Shown here in pieces: positions 53,140 through 62,547 of a DNA stretch of 64,000 bases. Both the position numbers and the translations under genes were made by a program. Under the pieces are notes generated by a model. That model saw nothing but the letters and a program-made list of their open reading frames with translations. It searched no databases and was not told the origin of the DNA. This DNA is from Amycolatopsis thermophila (GTDB lineage: Bacteria; Actinomycetota; Actinomycetes; Mycobacteriales; Pseudonocardiaceae): contig NZ_JAUSUT010000001.1 of assembly GCF_030814215.1 (NCBI RefSeq), positions 434,001-498,000 on the forward strand, written 5' to 3'. The number at the start of each line of letters is the position of its first letter. Position 1 is the stretch's first letter.

Positions 53140-54171
53140 GTGACCGCACACGGCAACCACGAGAGCCGGCCGACCCTGGAGGACGTCGCCGCGTTCGCCG
53201 GGGTCTCCCGCTCGACCGCCTCCCGGGCGTTGAACGACGACCCGAACGTCAGCGCTCGGGCCCGCGAGGCGGTGCGCGCCGCGGCCGCGGACCTCGGCTA
53301 CTCGCCCAACCAGGCCGCCCGGTCGCTCGTGACGCGCCGGACGGGCGCGGTCGCGGTGGTGTTGTCCGAGCCCGAGGAGGTCCTGCTCGGTGACCCCTAC
53401 CGGACGGCGGTGATGCGCGCCGGGTACCGGGAGCTGGCCGCGAACGGGATCCAGATGGTGTTGATGTTCTGCGACGGGCGGGACGACCTGACGCGGACGC
53501 TGCGGTTCCTGGAGGGCGGCCACGTCGACGGTGCGCTGGTGTTCGCGCCGCACCAGGCGGACCCGCTCCCCCGCGCGCTGCGGCTGCTGCGGGTGCCGGT
53601 GGTGTTCGGCGGCCCGGCGGGCGGGGTGGCGCGCGGGGTGCACGTGATCGACTTCGACAACGAGTCCGGCGCGCGGCTCGCGGTGGAGCACCTGGTGGGC
53701 CTGGGCCGCCGCCGCATCGCGACGGTCGCCGGACCGCAGGACCAGACCGCGGCGGTGCACCGCCTGGCCGGCTGGCGCAAGACCCTGGCCGACGCGGGGT
53801 TGGAGACGTCCGGTCTGGCCGAGGAGGCGGACTTCACCCTGGACGGTGGCCGCGTGGCGATGGACCGCCTGCTGGCCCGGCGCCCCGACCTGGACGCGGT
53901 CTTCGTGGCGAGCGACGTGATGGCGGCCGGCGTGCTGCAGGCACTGGGCGCCGCGGGCCGCGCGGTGCCCTCCGACGTGGCGGTCGTGGGTTTCGACGAC
54001 CACCCGGCGCTCGCCGCCGCGACGAACCCGCCCTTGACGACCGTGCACCAGGACCCGGCCGCGCAGGTGCGCCAGATGGTGGCGACGCTGACGACCCTGC
54101 TGGCCGGCGAGGCGCTCCGGCCGCGGCGGCAGGTGCTGCCGGTGTCCCTGACACGGCGCGAGTCGGCCTGA
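53140..54171 (+). CDS. cebR: LacI family repressor CebR-like
   Basis: A 343-residue LacI regulator: DNA-binding domain TLEDVAAFAGVSRSTASRAL with hinge helix SPNQAARSLV, then the periplasmic-binding-like sensor (GYRELAANGIQMVLM, VVGFDDHPALAAATNPPLTT). GTG 53140 follows GCGGAAGG. It is divergent from cebEFG-bglC, and two CebR boxes occupy the gap, which fits the known Streptomyces system. Confidence 0.92.
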   Translation: MTAHGNHESRPTLEDVAAFAGVSRSTASRALNDDPNVSARAREAVRAAAADLGYSPNQAARSLVTRRTGAVAVVLSEPEEVLLGDPYRTAVMRAGYRELAANGIQMVLMFCDGRDDLTRTLRFLEGGHVDGALVFAPHQADPLPRALRLLRVPVVFGGPAGGVARGVHVIDFDNESGARLAVEHLVGLGRRRIATVAGPQDQTAAVHRLAGWRKTLADAGLETSGLAEEADFTLDGGRVAMDRLLARRPDLDAVFVASDVMAAGVLQALGAAGRAVPSDVAVVGFDDHPALAAATNPPLTTVHQDPAAQVRQMVATLTTLLAGEALRPRRQVLPVSLTRRESA

Positions 54172-54197
54172 CGCGACGCGTCACCCGTGGCCGAACG

Positions 54198-55586
54198 TCA
54201 GCCGCCGGCCGGTCCGATGTGGACGACCTTGGTCACGGTCATCTCGTCGAGCAGCTCGGGCCCGTACCCGAACCCTTCGCCGCTGGCCTTCCGCGGGTGC
54301 GCGGCCCCGGCGGGCGCGCCGCCGAAGACGTTGTTCACCTTCACCGTGCCCACGGGCAGCTCGCGCCACGCCCGCTGCGCGTGCGACATCGACTCGGTCA
54401 GCACGGTCGCCGTCAGGCCGTACCGGTCGTCCGCGGCCTCGGCCAGCGCCTGGTCGAAGTCGTCGACCACGCGCACCGGGGCGACCGGCCCGAAGGTCTC
54501 CTCGCTCATCACCCGCATCGACGGGGTGCAGCCGCTCAGGACGGTCGCCGGGTAGCGCGCCCCCGGCCCGTCCGGCGGCACTCCCCCGGCGAGCAACTCG
54601 GCGCCCTGCTCGAGGGCGTCGGTGACGTGGCCGTGCACGTGGTCGCGCTGACGCTCGTCGACCAGGGGCCCCATCGGTACCTCGTGCGGGCGCTTGCCGG
54701 CCTCCGCGACCAGCGCGTCCAGGAACTCCCCCGCCACCTCGCGGTGCACGTAGATCCGCTCGACCGACACGCAGATCTGGCCGGCGTTGGCGAACGCCCC
54801 CAGCGCGGCCTGCGACGCCGCCCAGCGCGGGTCGACCCCGGCGTCCACGATCAGGGCGTCGTTCCCGCCGTTCTCCAGCAGCACCTTCGCGCCGGTGCGC
54901 GCCGCCGCGACGGCGACCGAGCGTCCGGTCGCGGTGCTGCCGACGTGCGCGATCACGTCGACGTCGTCGCACTCGGCGAGCCACGCGCCCACGGACCCGT
55001 CGCCGTCCAGGCACTGCAGGACGTCCGACGGCAGGTGCCGCGCGAGCAGGCCGGTCAGCATCCGCCCGACGTGCGGGCACCGTTCGCTCGGCTTGTGCAC
55101 CACGACGTTGCCGGTCGCCAGCGCCGCACCGAGCAGCCCGCAGGCCACCGCGACCGGGTCGTTCCACGGGGTCAGCGCCACCACGACACCGCGCGGCTCG
55201 GGCACCATCAGGTCGGTCGCGTCCCAGCCGCCCTGCAGGCTGCGGCCGCGGTGGGCCGGGCCGAGCTCGGCGTACTGCTCCAGCGTCCCGGCACCGGCGA
55301 GGACACCACCGCGGGCGTCGCCGGGTACCTTGCCCGTCTCGCGGGTGTTCATCTCGGCGAGCTCGTCCGCGCGGTCCCGCAGCTCGGCGGCGGCGGCCTT
55401 CAACGCCTCCGCCCGCTCGGCCGCGGGGGTCCGCCGCCACTCCGCGAACGCCGCCCGCGCCGCGCGCACGGCCTTGGCGACCTCCTGCTCGGTCGCGGAC
55501 GTCACGCGGCCCACCAGCTCGCCACTGGCCGGGTCGTGCACCTCGATCGCCCCCGGCGCGTCTTCCCGGGTCAACAGCTCAGTCAT
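54198..55586 (-). CDS. Aldehyde dehydrogenase family protein
   Basis: A 462-residue NAD(P)-dependent aldehyde dehydrogenase. Catalytic Cys in FANAGQICVSVERIYV, base Glu in LLENGGNDALIVDAG, and cofactor-binding ALTPWNDPVAVACG and HVGSTATGRSV are all present; the C-terminal VNNVFGGAPAGAAHP is typical. AGGAGG precedes ATG 55586. It stands alone; the native aldehyde is not evident. Confidence 0.93.
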   Translation of the reverse strand: MTELLTREDAPGAIEVHDPASGELVGRVTSATEQEVAKAVRAARAAFAEWRRTPAAERAEALKAAAAELRDRADELAEMNTRETGKVPGDARGGVLAGAGTLEQYAELGPAHRGRSLQGGWDATDLMVPEPRGVVVALTPWNDPVAVACGLLGAALATGNVVVHKPSERCPHVGRMLTGLLARHLPSDVLQCLDGDGSVGAWLAECDDVDVIAHVGSTATGRSVAVAAARTGAKVLLENGGNDALIVDAGVDPRWAASQAALGAFANAGQICVSVERIYVHREVAGEFLDALVAEAGKRPHEVPMGPLVDERQRDHVHGHVTDALEQGAELLAGGVPPDGPGARYPATVLSGCTPSMRVMSEETFGPVAPVRVVDDFDQALAEAADDRYGLTATVLTESMSHAQRAWRELPVGTVKVNNVFGGAPAGAAHPRKASGEGFGYGPELLDEMTVTKVVHIGPAGG

Positions 55587-55645
55587 CGCACCTCCTGTCC
55601 GGGGTGCGAGTACCCCTGCTCCACTCCGGTAACACGCGGAAGCGA

Positions 55646-56179
55646 TCAGCCCTGCGCGATCTGCTGGGCCTTCGCGTAGGCGAGTTGCAGGAAGTCCGCG
55701 CCGGTCAGCGCCGCGAACGCCGCCGCGACCAGCCGGGTCGCGCGGGGCGCGAAGACGTGGCCGATGGTGAATCCGGTCACCACCCACATGTCGAGGCAGA
55801 ACGGGCAGCTGAGCAGCTCGCCGATGCTGTGCCGGAGCCCTGTGGGCTTGCGCACCTCTTCCATCACCTCGGCGGGCCCGCCGGTGTGCGCGTAGCGGGT
55901 GAAGGGGGCGCGCAGGGGGCTGGTGACCGCGTCCTTGGTGAGGGTGCGGGACAGCTTGTGGGTGCCCATCGCCATCAGGACGATGTCGGAGACCCGCAGG
56001 TCGCGCGGCAGTTTCCGGCCCGTCACGAGCGCCGCGACGGCCGCGGTCACCACCATCGACGTGTAGACGAGCATGATGAAGAGATAACCGCCCAGCGGAC
56101 GGTCGTTCGTCCCGCGGTAGGCGTCGGCCTCGGCGCGACCCGCGGCGGCGAGGTCCCGGAGTCCGGCGTGCTGCGCCAT
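55646..56179 (-). CDS. DUF1360 membrane protein
   Basis: A 177-residue protein with about four hydrophobic segments and the DUF1360 motifs VSDIVLMAMGTHKLSRTLTKD and CPFCLDMWVVTGF, whose cysteines resemble a thiol or metal site. Function unknown. CAGGAGAG precedes ATG 56179. Confidence 0.85.
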   Translation of the reverse strand: MAQHAGLRDLAAAGRAEADAYRGTNDRPLGGYLFIMLVYTSMVVTAAVAALVTGRKLPRDLRVSDIVLMAMGTHKLSRTLTKDAVTSPLRAPFTRYAHTGGPAEVMEEVRKPTGLRHSIGELLSCPFCLDMWVVTGFTIGHVFAPRATRLVAAAFAALTGADFLQLAYAKAQQIAQG

Positions 56180-56266
56180 ACGCTCTCCTGTAAGTCCGGC
56201 TGTTCGTCCGGCCAACCGGGTACCCCCCGGGTCCGCGGGCAACCGCCCGGCCCGGAAGGAGGAGCC

Positions 56267-56725
56267 ATGCCACACCACAAGTACCTCTTCCGCCGCGCGA
56301 CGCCCGAGGACGCCGACGCGATCCGCGACCTGGTCCACGCCGCCTACGAAAAGTGGGTGGACCTGATCCACCGCGAACCCCTCCCGATGCAGACGGACTA
56401 CCGGCAGGCCGTCACCACCCACCGGATCGACCTGCTCTACGAGGACGACCGGCTGGTCGCGCTGATCGAAATGATCCCGGCGGTCGACCACCTGCTGATC
56501 GAGAACGTCGCGGTGCGGCCCGCGGACCAGGGCGCGGGGTACGGACGCCTGCTGATGCGGCACGCGGACCTGCTGGCGCAGTCGATGGGCCTGCCCGGCG
56601 TGCGCCTCTACACGAACTCGAAGTTCACCGAGAACATCCGCTTCTACCGCCGGCTCGGCTACCGCGTGGACCGGGAGGAGCCCTTCCTGAACGGCTCCCT
56701 GGTGCACATGAGCAAGGCGGTCTGA
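56267..56725 (+). CDS. GNAT family N-acetyltransferase
   Basis: A 152-residue acetyltransferase. The acetyl-CoA loop is VRPADQGAGYGRLLMRHAD, followed by TENIRFYRRLGYRVDREE at the C-terminus. GAAGGAGGAG precedes ATG 56267. Substrate unknown; convergent with the kinase gene by one base. Confidence 0.92.
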   Translation: MPHHKYLFRRATPEDADAIRDLVHAAYEKWVDLIHREPLPMQTDYRQAVTTHRIDLLYEDDRLVALIEMIPAVDHLLIENVAVRPADQGAGYGRLLMRHADLLAQSMGLPGVRLYTNSKFTENIRFYRRLGYRVDREEPFLNGSLVHMSKAV

Positions 56726-56726
56726 G

Positions 56727-57581
<855 letters not shown>

Positions 57582-57662
57582 ACCGCAGCGCTACCCCTGG
57601 GGAAGTGGCGGCAAACCCCGCCGGGGATGGCCGCGCGAGCCCGAGTGGGCGAGAGTGGTGCG

Positions 57663-58622
57663 ATGAGCAGCGCGGAGGTGCGGGACGGCGTCTCGCTGAC
57701 GAACCTCGACCAGACCCTGTTCGCCGAAGCCGGTGCCACGAAACGCGATCTGATCGACTACCTGGACGCGGTGGCCGACCGGATGATCACCGCGCTGCGC
57801 GGCCGTCCGCTGTCGGTGGTGCGGGTGCTGCGCGGGCAGGACCCGTTCATGCAGAAGAACCTGCCCAAGTACACCCCGGAGTGGGTGCCCCGGGTGAGCA
57901 TGTGGGCCGAGTCCTCACACCGCGAGGTCTCGTACGCGTTGTGCGACGACCGCCGCACGCTGCTGTGGTTCGGCAACCAGCGCGCCATCGAGTACCACCC
58001 GACGCTCGCGCCGGCCGGGGACCTGGGCCACCCGTCGCACCTGGTGCTCGACCTGGACCCGCCCGAGGGGACGGCGGCCTTCGGCCTCGCGGTGCGCGCG
58101 GCGCTGCTGGTCCGCCAGGCACTGGCCGACTGCGGCCTGGCGGGCGCGGTGAAGACGAGCGGGTCGAAGGGCGTGCACGTGTTCGTGCCGGTGCGGGACG
58201 CCGACGCCGAGCAGGCCGCGGCCGCCACCCGCGCCCTGGCCGCCCGCGCCGAACGGCTCGATCCGGACCTGGCGACCACCGCGTTCATCCGCGAGGACCG
58301 CGGCGGCAAGGTCTTCCTCGACTCCACCCGCGCCGGCGGGGCGACGGTCGTGGCGGTGTACAGCCCGCGGGTGCGTCCCGGCCTGCCGGTCTCGTTCCCG
58401 GTGCCGTGGAGCGACATCGAGAACGTCCGGCCGGCCGACTTCACGCTGCGCGAGACCGCGCGGCTGCTCGGCACCTCCGACCCGTGGACCGATTCGCTGC
58501 CGGCGCCGCAGCAGCTGCCGGAGGACCTGATCGAACACGGCCGCACCATCCCGATCGCCCGCGTCCAGGCGATGCACGAGGGCAAACGCCGGGCCCGCGC
58601 GCGCCGCGAGCAGGGCTCCTAG
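57663..58622 (+). CDS. LigD-type polymerase domain protein (NHEJ primase-polymerase)
   Basis: A 319-residue stand-alone PolDom of the archaeo-eukaryotic primase fold. Metal ligands Asp130 and Asp132 are in LVLDLDPPEG, and TSGSKGVHVFVPV (residues 165-177) binds nucleotide; FGNQRAIEYHPTLA is also conserved. In bacteria these enzymes fill gaps or add nucleotides during end joining with Ku and ligase. Neither ku nor a ligase domain is nearby. The TAG stop falls on the edge of the insertion sequence, so the C-terminus could be slightly altered. Confidence 0.9.
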   Translation: MSSAEVRDGVSLTNLDQTLFAEAGATKRDLIDYLDAVADRMITALRGRPLSVVRVLRGQDPFMQKNLPKYTPEWVPRVSMWAESSHREVSYALCDDRRTLLWFGNQRAIEYHPTLAPAGDLGHPSHLVLDLDPPEGTAAFGLAVRAALLVRQALADCGLAGAVKTSGSKGVHVFVPVRDADAEQAAAATRALAARAERLDPDLATTAFIREDRGGKVFLDSTRAGGATVVAVYSPRVRPGLPVSFPVPWSDIENVRPADFTLRETARLLGTSDPWTDSLPAPQQLPEDLIEHGRTIPIARVQAMHEGKRRARARREQGS

Positions 58623-58702
58623 GTGTACTTGGCCATCAGGTTGGTGGCAGTCGGCTGGTGGGTGGGTGGCCGCCGTTGTAGCTTTCGATGCTCCTATGTT
58701 CG

Positions 58703-59821
58703 TCAAGCCGCTGTCGGAGGGGGTGTGACGGAGGCCGTGGATGGTCGGGGAAGGTTGGCATAGATTTCCCGGGCGATGTAGCGCTTCAGGCAGCGGATGA
58801 TCTCGCGTTTGCGCAGGCCTTCGGCGGTGCGCCGCTCGACGTAGTGGCGGGTCGGTTGGTGGCGACGCATCCGGACGATCGTGACGATGTAGAGGGCACT
58901 GTTTGCGGCGCGGTCGCCGCCGCGGCTGAGTCGGTGTCGGCCGGTGGTGCGTCCGCTGCTGGCCGGCTGGGGCGCGACACCGCAGAGCTTGGCGAAGGCG
59001 GCTTCGTTGCGGATGCGTTCGGGGTTGTCGCCTGCGGTGACGAGGAACTGGCCCGCGATCTCGACGCCGACACCGTGCAGTTCGACCAGTTCGGGTGCCG
59101 CTGCGTGGACCAGGGCCCCGATCTGCTTGTTGAGGGCCTTGATCTCATCATCGAGTTGCTTCCAGCGGCGTGCCAGGCCCCGTAGGGTGGCCTTGACTCC
59201 GGCCATCAATAGCCGGCCTGGGGTTGTTGCCAGGCCGAGCAGGTCCTCCGTCTCCGGCCGCAGCCGCAGGCATCGGTTGACCAGCGTCTTCTTGCTCAGC
59301 ACGACAAGTTCGTCGCGCAACGGAGAGGGTGACCCGATCATGACGCCCCACAGTGTGTTGAATGCGCTGGTGCGTGCCTTGACTGCGCTGGAACGAGTCA
59401 CCCGAAGGGTCCGGATGACCTCGACCAGGCCGGACTTGGCTTTCGGGGTGGCCGTCGAAGTCTGGCCGAGGACAGCCCGGGCGATCTGCTCGGCATCGAG
59501 CCGATCGGACTTGCCGTCCATGTGCCGTGCCAGTCTGTTGGGCCGGTTGACCTCGACCACGCGAATCTCCCGGGCGGTAAGGAACCGAGTCAGCGTGGCG
59601 CCGAAAGATCCGGTGCTCTCGACCCCGATCGCGCCTACCTCGCCGTGTTCCTGAACCCATGCCAGAAGGTCGGCGTAGCCGCGGTCATTGGCGGGGAACT
59701 CCCGATGACCCAACAGGCGGCCGTGGTCATCGACCGCCGCCGCGTAGTGAGTGTTCTTGTGGGTATCGACGCCGCCGATCACGGCACCAGCTGCTGGCTC
59801 TATAGCCATCTGGGTTGTCAT
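58703..59821 (-). CDS. IS110 family transposase (DEDD recombinase)
   Basis: A 372-residue IS110 recombinase. DEDD residues are visible: Asp19 (GGVDTHKNTHY), Glu68 (GVESTGSFG), Asp106 and Asp109 (KSDRLDAEQIA). The C-terminal domain has LCGVAPQPASSGRTTGRHRL followed by RGGDRAANSALY with the conserved Ser region. The frame is intact, so the element may still be active. The ~240 bases upstream are non-coding, as expected for the IS110 group in which the guide (bridge) RNA precedes the recombinase. Confidence 0.93.
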   Translation of the reverse strand: MTTQMAIEPAAGAVIGGVDTHKNTHYAAAVDDHGRLLGHREFPANDRGYADLLAWVQEHGEVGAIGVESTGSFGATLTRFLTAREIRVVEVNRPNRLARHMDGKSDRLDAEQIARAVLGQTSTATPKAKSGLVEVIRTLRVTRSSAVKARTSAFNTLWGVMIGSPSPLRDELVVLSKKTLVNRCLRLRPETEDLLGLATTPGRLLMAGVKATLRGLARRWKQLDDEIKALNKQIGALVHAAAPELVELHGVGVEIAGQFLVTAGDNPERIRNEAAFAKLCGVAPQPASSGRTTGRHRLSRGGDRAANSALYIVTIVRMRRHQPTRHYVERRTAEGLRKREIIRCLKRYIAREIYANLPRPSTASVTPPPTAA

Positions 59822-60060
59822 GCTGGATGTGCTCCTCCGTTAGGGCTGATCTCACGGATGGAGCGAACCGGCCGGGCGGGGCGACAAGTCTGCGACGGGG
59901 GCTTCTAGCCCAAGCTCCTATCAGGTCAGCTCCGCCTGGCCGGTGCGCACCACAGTGCTGCACCGGAGCCGGCCGACAAATCGAACGCAGGACACCACCA
60001 CTATCGATAGGTCATACCTTGACCAGGGTCAGACCGATCCGGTGCAGCACCGAGCTAAGT
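59822..60060 (-). ncRNA. Candidate IS110 bridge RNA / left-end region
   Basis: The non-coding stretch upstream of the recombinase contains several potential stems: CCGGTGC/GCACCGG around 59939-59966, CTATCGATAG at 60001-60010, GGTCA/TGACC near 60011-60024, and GGTGC-A-GCACC at 60041-60051. Bridge RNAs of IS110 elements are encoded in this position. No experimental or covariance evidence is available here. Confidence 0.45.
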
Positions 60061-60062
60061 CT

Positions 60063-60290
60063 TCACAGACTTTGCCGTTTTGCCAGGGGCAGTGGGGCTT
60101 GATGAACGTCTGCCGGATGCCGTGCTCGGGGCAGATTGGCCGGAGTGACCAGCGGTAGGCCCAGGCGTTGTACGCACCAGCTCGCCCGGCCGGTCGCGCT
60201 CATACCGCACCGCGGTGGTCTTTCTTGGGCAGGTTGCAACGTCGTGCGGGCATCACCGCGGCACACGAGAGCCTCCGGCCTGGCGTGAGT
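60063..60290 (-). pseudogene. IS481-like transposase remnant
   Basis: On the minus strand, broken pieces read VRYERDRPGELV (about 60173-60210) and, in another frame, AWAYRWSLRPICPEHGIRQ followed by FIKPHCPWQNGKV (about 60065-60160), both diagnostic of IS481 rve-type transposases. The part between the two pieces and the C-terminus are missing, so the gene is dead. It is cut at about 60063, the probable IS110 boundary. Confidence 0.75.
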
Positions 60291-60383
60291 CCTAGACAAG
60301 CCAAGCCACACCCCAACCGGAGGCCCCTCCCCACGTCAACACCAACCCGCCACCAACGTCCTGGCCAAGTACACCAGGCCCTG

Positions 60384-60526
60384 ACGGACCGGCGGGCGGT
60401 GGCGTCTCATCCGGAAAGCCGCCCCGGACCGAGTGGTGTCCACCGATCGGGGACGCAGCCTCGTGATCAAACCGATGCCGGCGACGACTTCACCGTCGAT
60501 CAGACGGCGGGGACCGTGACCTGTCC
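60384..60526 (+). pseudogene. IS1182-like transposase fragment
   Basis: The pieces LVIKPMP and GDDFTVDQTAGTVTCP occur one after the other in shifted frames (about 60460-60528). They match the region of IS1182-family DDE transposases that joins the catalytic core to the C-terminal zinc-type part. Only ~140 bases remain, so this is an old remnant next to the IS nest. Confidence 0.6.
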
Positions 60527-61144
60527 CTAGCGAGGGGTCTCGGACCGGAAGGTGTGTCCCAGCTCCGGGCCGAGGCCGAAGTAGTGGCGGAAGTTGTAGA
60601 TCAGCGGGCTCCACGCCGCCGGGTCGACGTGCTGGGTGCCCGGCACCACCAGCCGGGGGTCGCAGTGCACCCGGAGCACCTGGGCCTGCACCACCACGAA
60701 GCCTCCCCCGTGCCCGTCCGCCATGTCGGCGGCACGGGCCTCCAGCGCGATCGGGCACTCCGCGGCCCGTGGCGGCCGGACGAGGTCGGAGTCCACCGGC
60801 CGCAGCCCCGCCGCACCGAACTTGTCCGGCTCGTACCGGAAGGCACCGCGCTTGCGGTCCGGCACCGGGTTCGCCCCGGTGCTCGGCGCCAGCCGCTCCA
60901 CCGCCCGCCACTGGCCGGGACCGGGCAGGTTGATCACCAGGTCCGGGCGTTGCCGGAGGTTGGTCACCGTGTGCGAATCCGCGGCCAGGCCCAGCACGAC
61001 CACCTGTCCGAGCGCCCAGGCCGAGGAGATCGGCGCCAGGTTGTGCCCGCCGTCGGCGTTCTCGGTGGACAGCAGCACCACCGGGGTGCCGAAGTACAGG
61101 ATGCTCGGGCTGATCACGACGTGCTGGTTCGTCAGGGTGTCCAT
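60527..61144 (-). CDS. Flavin reductase-like (FMN-binding split barrel) protein
   Basis: A 205-residue FMN-binding protein of the flavin reductase family: VVLLSTENADGGHNLAPISS near the N-terminus, TVTNLRQRPDLVINLP, and the central ECPIALEARAADMADGHGGG. It may supply reduced flavin to an oxygenase, but none is adjacent. It is immediately downstream of the conservon on the same strand, with 46 bases between, so read-through is possible. Confidence 0.85.
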   Translation of the reverse strand: MDTLTNQHVVISPSILYFGTPVVLLSTENADGGHNLAPISSAWALGQVVVLGLAADSHTVTNLRQRPDLVINLPGPGQWRAVERLAPSTGANPVPDRKRGAFRYEPDKFGAAGLRPVDSDLVRPPRAAECPIALEARAADMADGHGGGFVVVQAQVLRVHCDPRLVVPGTQHVDPAAWSPLIYNFRHYFGLGPELGHTFRSETPR

Positions 61145-61190
61145 GCGGCCAGGCTAGGAGCGGATCATCTCGGTCCCGGCCGACACGACA

Positions 61191-61778
61191 TCACCACTGC
61201 CGGCCGCGGCGCACCTGCTCCACCAGCGCGATGAGCACCTCCTTCGCCGACTCGCGGTCGCGCGCGTCGCACAGCACCACCGGCACCCCACCGTCCAGGT
61301 CGAGTGCGGCCGCGACCTGGTCCACCCGGTATTGGCGGGAGCCCGGGAAGCAGTTCACCGCGATCACGAACGGCATCTCGCGTCGCTCGAAGTAGTCCAC
61401 GGCCGGGAAACAGTCCTCCAGGCGGCGGGTGTCGGCGACGACGACGGCCCCCAGCGCGCCCTGGGCGATGTCGTCCCAGAAGAACCAGAACCGGTCCTGC
61501 CCGGGCGTCCCGAACAGGTACAGCGCGAGGTGCTCGTCGAAGGTGATCCGGCCGAAGTCGATGGCGACCGTGGTGGTCGCCTTCTGCTCGACGCCGTCCG
61601 GGTCGTCGACCCCGACGCCCGCCTCGGTCAGGTACTCCTCCGTGCGCAGTGGCTGGATCTCGCTGACCGCGCCGACCATGGTGGTCTTGCCCGCGCCGAA
61701 ACCGCCCGCGATGAGGATCTTCAACGCGGTGAAGGGTTTCGCCGGCGCGGGCCGGGGGTCAGAGCGCACGGAGTCCAT
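61191..61778 (-). CDS. cvnD: Conservon GTPase CvnD
   Basis: A 195-residue small GTPase typical of conservons. P-loop GGFGAGKTTMVGAVSE, G2 region ATTTVAIDFGRI, G3 LFGTPGQDRFWFFWD (DxxG replaced by GTPGQ) and G4-like AVNCFPGS. The NKxD motif is replaced, as is usual in CvnD. It overlaps the DUF742 gene by 20 bases. Confidence 0.92.
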   Translation of the reverse strand: MDSVRSDPRPAPAKPFTALKILIAGGFGAGKTTMVGAVSEIQPLRTEEYLTEAGVGVDDPDGVEQKATTTVAIDFGRITFDEHLALYLFGTPGQDRFWFFWDDIAQGALGAVVVADTRRLEDCFPAVDYFERREMPFVIAVNCFPGSRQYRVDQVAAALDLDGGVPVVLCDARDRESAKEVLIALVEQVRRGRQW

Positions 61779-62121
61779 TCAGTACTTCCCTCAGGATGCG
61801 GTCGTTGGGCAGGCTGGCTGGCGGGGTCGGACGGGTCACCTCGATGTGCCCGGCGTGCAGCAGGTCCGCCAGCAGCACCCGCGTGACGTTGAGCGGGAGG
61901 TTCGCGCGCGCGGAGATCTCGGCGACCGAGAGCGTGCGCGTCAGGCACAGCTGGAGGATCACCGCCTGTTCCGGGCTCAGCGTGAGGTCGTGTTCGGGCC
62001 GGGTCCGGGCGGCGACGAGCGCGATGATGTCCAGGAACTCCCCGGCCGGCCGCGCCCGTCCCTTGGTCAGCGCGTACAGCCGGACCATCGGCCCGGACTC
62101 GTCGCCGTACCAGTCGCTCAC
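61759..62121 (-). CDS. cvnC: Conservon DUF742 protein CvnC
   Basis: A 120-residue DUF742 protein (GPMVRLYALTKGRARP at the N-terminus, then a winged-helix-like ISARANLPLNVTRVLLADLL). GTG 62121 overlaps the roadblock stop in GTGA. It belongs to the membrane-associated CvnABCD complex that signals through CvnD. Confidence 0.9.
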   Translation of the reverse strand: MSDWYGDESGPMVRLYALTKGRARPAGEFLDIIALVAARTRPEHDLTLSPEQAVILQLCLTRTLSVAEISARANLPLNVTRVLLADLLHAGHIEVTRPTPPASLPNDRILREVLNGLRAL

Positions 62122-62528
62122 GTTCCCGTCCGGTCCAGGCGGGGCGCGGTGTACATGTGCTCGCCGACCTGCGCGACGAGCCTGGCCATCTCGTAGGCGA
62201 CCAGGCCGATGTCCGTGCCCGCCTCGGCGAACACGGACAGGCACGTCCCGCCTCCCGCGGTGATGACGAACAGGAAACCGCCGTCCAGCTCGACCATCGT
62301 CTGCCGGACCGACCCGGCGTCGAAGTGCCTGCCCGCGCCCTTCGCGAGGCTGTTCAGCGCCGACGACACCGCGGCGAGGTGTTCGCTCTCCTCGCGGGTC
62401 ATCCCCGTCGAGGTGGCCATCGCCAGTCCGTCGTTGGACAGCAGCAGCGCGCTGCGGACCCGTGGCGCGTTGCCCACCAGCTCGTCCAGGAGCCAGGAGA
62501 GCTCCCGGCTGTTCTCGGTGGCCTCCAC
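62118..62528 (-). CDS. cvnB: Conservon roadblock/LC7 protein CvnB
   Basis: A 136-residue roadblock-fold protein (SWLLDELVGNAPRVRSALLL, SNDGLAMATSTGMTREESEH, GGFLFVITAGGGTCLSVFAE). In other systems such proteins regulate a Ras-like GTPase, here CvnD. It starts 19 bases after the kinase gene. Confidence 0.92.
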   Translation of the reverse strand: MEATENSRELSWLLDELVGNAPRVRSALLLSNDGLAMATSTGMTREESEHLAAVSSALNSLAKGAGRHFDAGSVRQTMVELDGGFLFVITAGGGTCLSVFAEAGTDIGLVAYEMARLVAQVGEHMYTAPRLDRTGT

Positions 62529-62547
62529 CGTGTGACCCCTCTCGTCG

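Larger units (their letters stand above)
58621..60383. mobile_element. IS481-like element remnant interrupted by IS110 element
   Basis: Inverted ends GGTGTACTTGGCCA (58622-) and TGGCCAAGTACACC (to 60379) frame the region; similarity of the arms extends to about 27 bases (GTTGGTGG inside each). The right part holds fragments of an IS481-type transposase, and the middle holds an intact IS110 transposase. The parsimonious reading is an IS481 copy into which IS110 inserted, followed by loss of most of the first transposase. A possible 5-base duplication (CTAGG/CCAGG) flanks the ends with one mismatch. Confidence 0.7.

Noticed and set aside
60063-60530. Short plus-strand frames right of the IS110 element as separate small genes
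   Set aside because: They overlap recognisable IS481 and IS1182 transposase fragments on other frames and have no start signals.
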